Position numbers and translations under genes: made by a program
The notes under the pieces: generated by a model
The model's input: the letters and a program-made list of their open reading frames with translations, nothing else
The model's database searches: none
What the model was told of the DNA's origin: nothing
Shown: in pieces, positions 16,794-16,862 of the stretch
Layout: each line of letters starts with the position of its first letter
How positions within the stretch are numbered: the first letter of the stretch is position 1
Assembly (NCBI GenBank): GCA_943704525.1
Contig: CALSCQ010001230.1
Span: forward strand, 1-16,862
Source of the DNA: Pigoraptor vietnamica
Lineage: Eukaryota > Opisthokonta > Filasterea
DNA: 16,862 nucleotides
Reading direction: 5' to 3'

Positions 16794-16862
<69 letters not shown>
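16794..16862 (+). repeat. Terminal poly-T tract, at least 69 bases
   Basis: The window ends inside a pure T run, so its true length is unknown. The 200 bases before it (16592-16793) are T/G-rich with no ORF of note and could be intron 2 of the proposed partial gene. Confidence 0.95.

Overview
This window is nuclear DNA from a GC-rich, intron-containing eukaryote, most likely a unicellular protist; I cannot name the lineage. The evidence is a heat-shock-factor DNA-binding domain, two genes split by GT-AG introns that re-join in frame, a lysosomal-type hexosaminidase with a signal peptide, and an F-box/leucine-rich-repeat gene. Long dinucleotide and homopolymer tracts lie almost entirely outside exons.

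Layout, left to right. (1) 98-1864, minus: an HSF-type transcription factor with a polyglutamine tract. (2) 1865-5093: a 3.2 kb gap with no convincing gene. It holds an AT-rich patch, a 12-bp CRE-like palindrome, and a block at about 3120-4760 whose short-word composition differs from the rest of the window. (3) 5094-6263, minus: a HAD-family phosphatase, best matched to thiamin-monophosphate-phosphatase-like proteins. (4) 6264-6795: a divergent promoter region with a perfect 14-bp E-box palindrome. (5) 6796-11380, plus: a nine-exon gene for a 780-residue pantothenate kinase-DUF89 phosphatase fusion (PANK4 / plant PANK2 type) that keeps the kinase catalytic residues lost in human PANK4. (6) 11538-13428, minus: an F-box/LRR gene broken by three frame changes and one nonsense codon, read here as a pseudogene. 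(7) 13808-16146, plus: a five-exon GH20 beta-N-acetylhexosaminidase of 517 residues. (8) 16147-16862: A48, T36 and T69 homopolymers and perhaps the first two tiny exons of another plus-strand gene.

Functionally, the HAD phosphatase and the PANK4-like protein are divergently arranged, and both probably act on phosphorylated vitamin or cofactor intermediates (thiamin phosphate; pantothenate and 4'-phosphopantetheine). Shared regulation through the palindromic E-box between them is possible but unproven. The other genes show no functional link. The three genes with few or no introns or clean splicing (HSF, HAD, PANK4, plus HEX) have uninterrupted frames. That makes poor sequence quality an unlikely cause of the LRR gene's lesions, though local errors cannot be excluded.

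I found no convincing tRNA, rRNA, snoRNA, CRISPR or transposase gene. The best candidates for something unusual are the compositionally distinct block, the apparently bifunctional PANK4-like enzyme, the decaying F-box/LRR gene, and an intron tandem duplication that copied its own splice donor.
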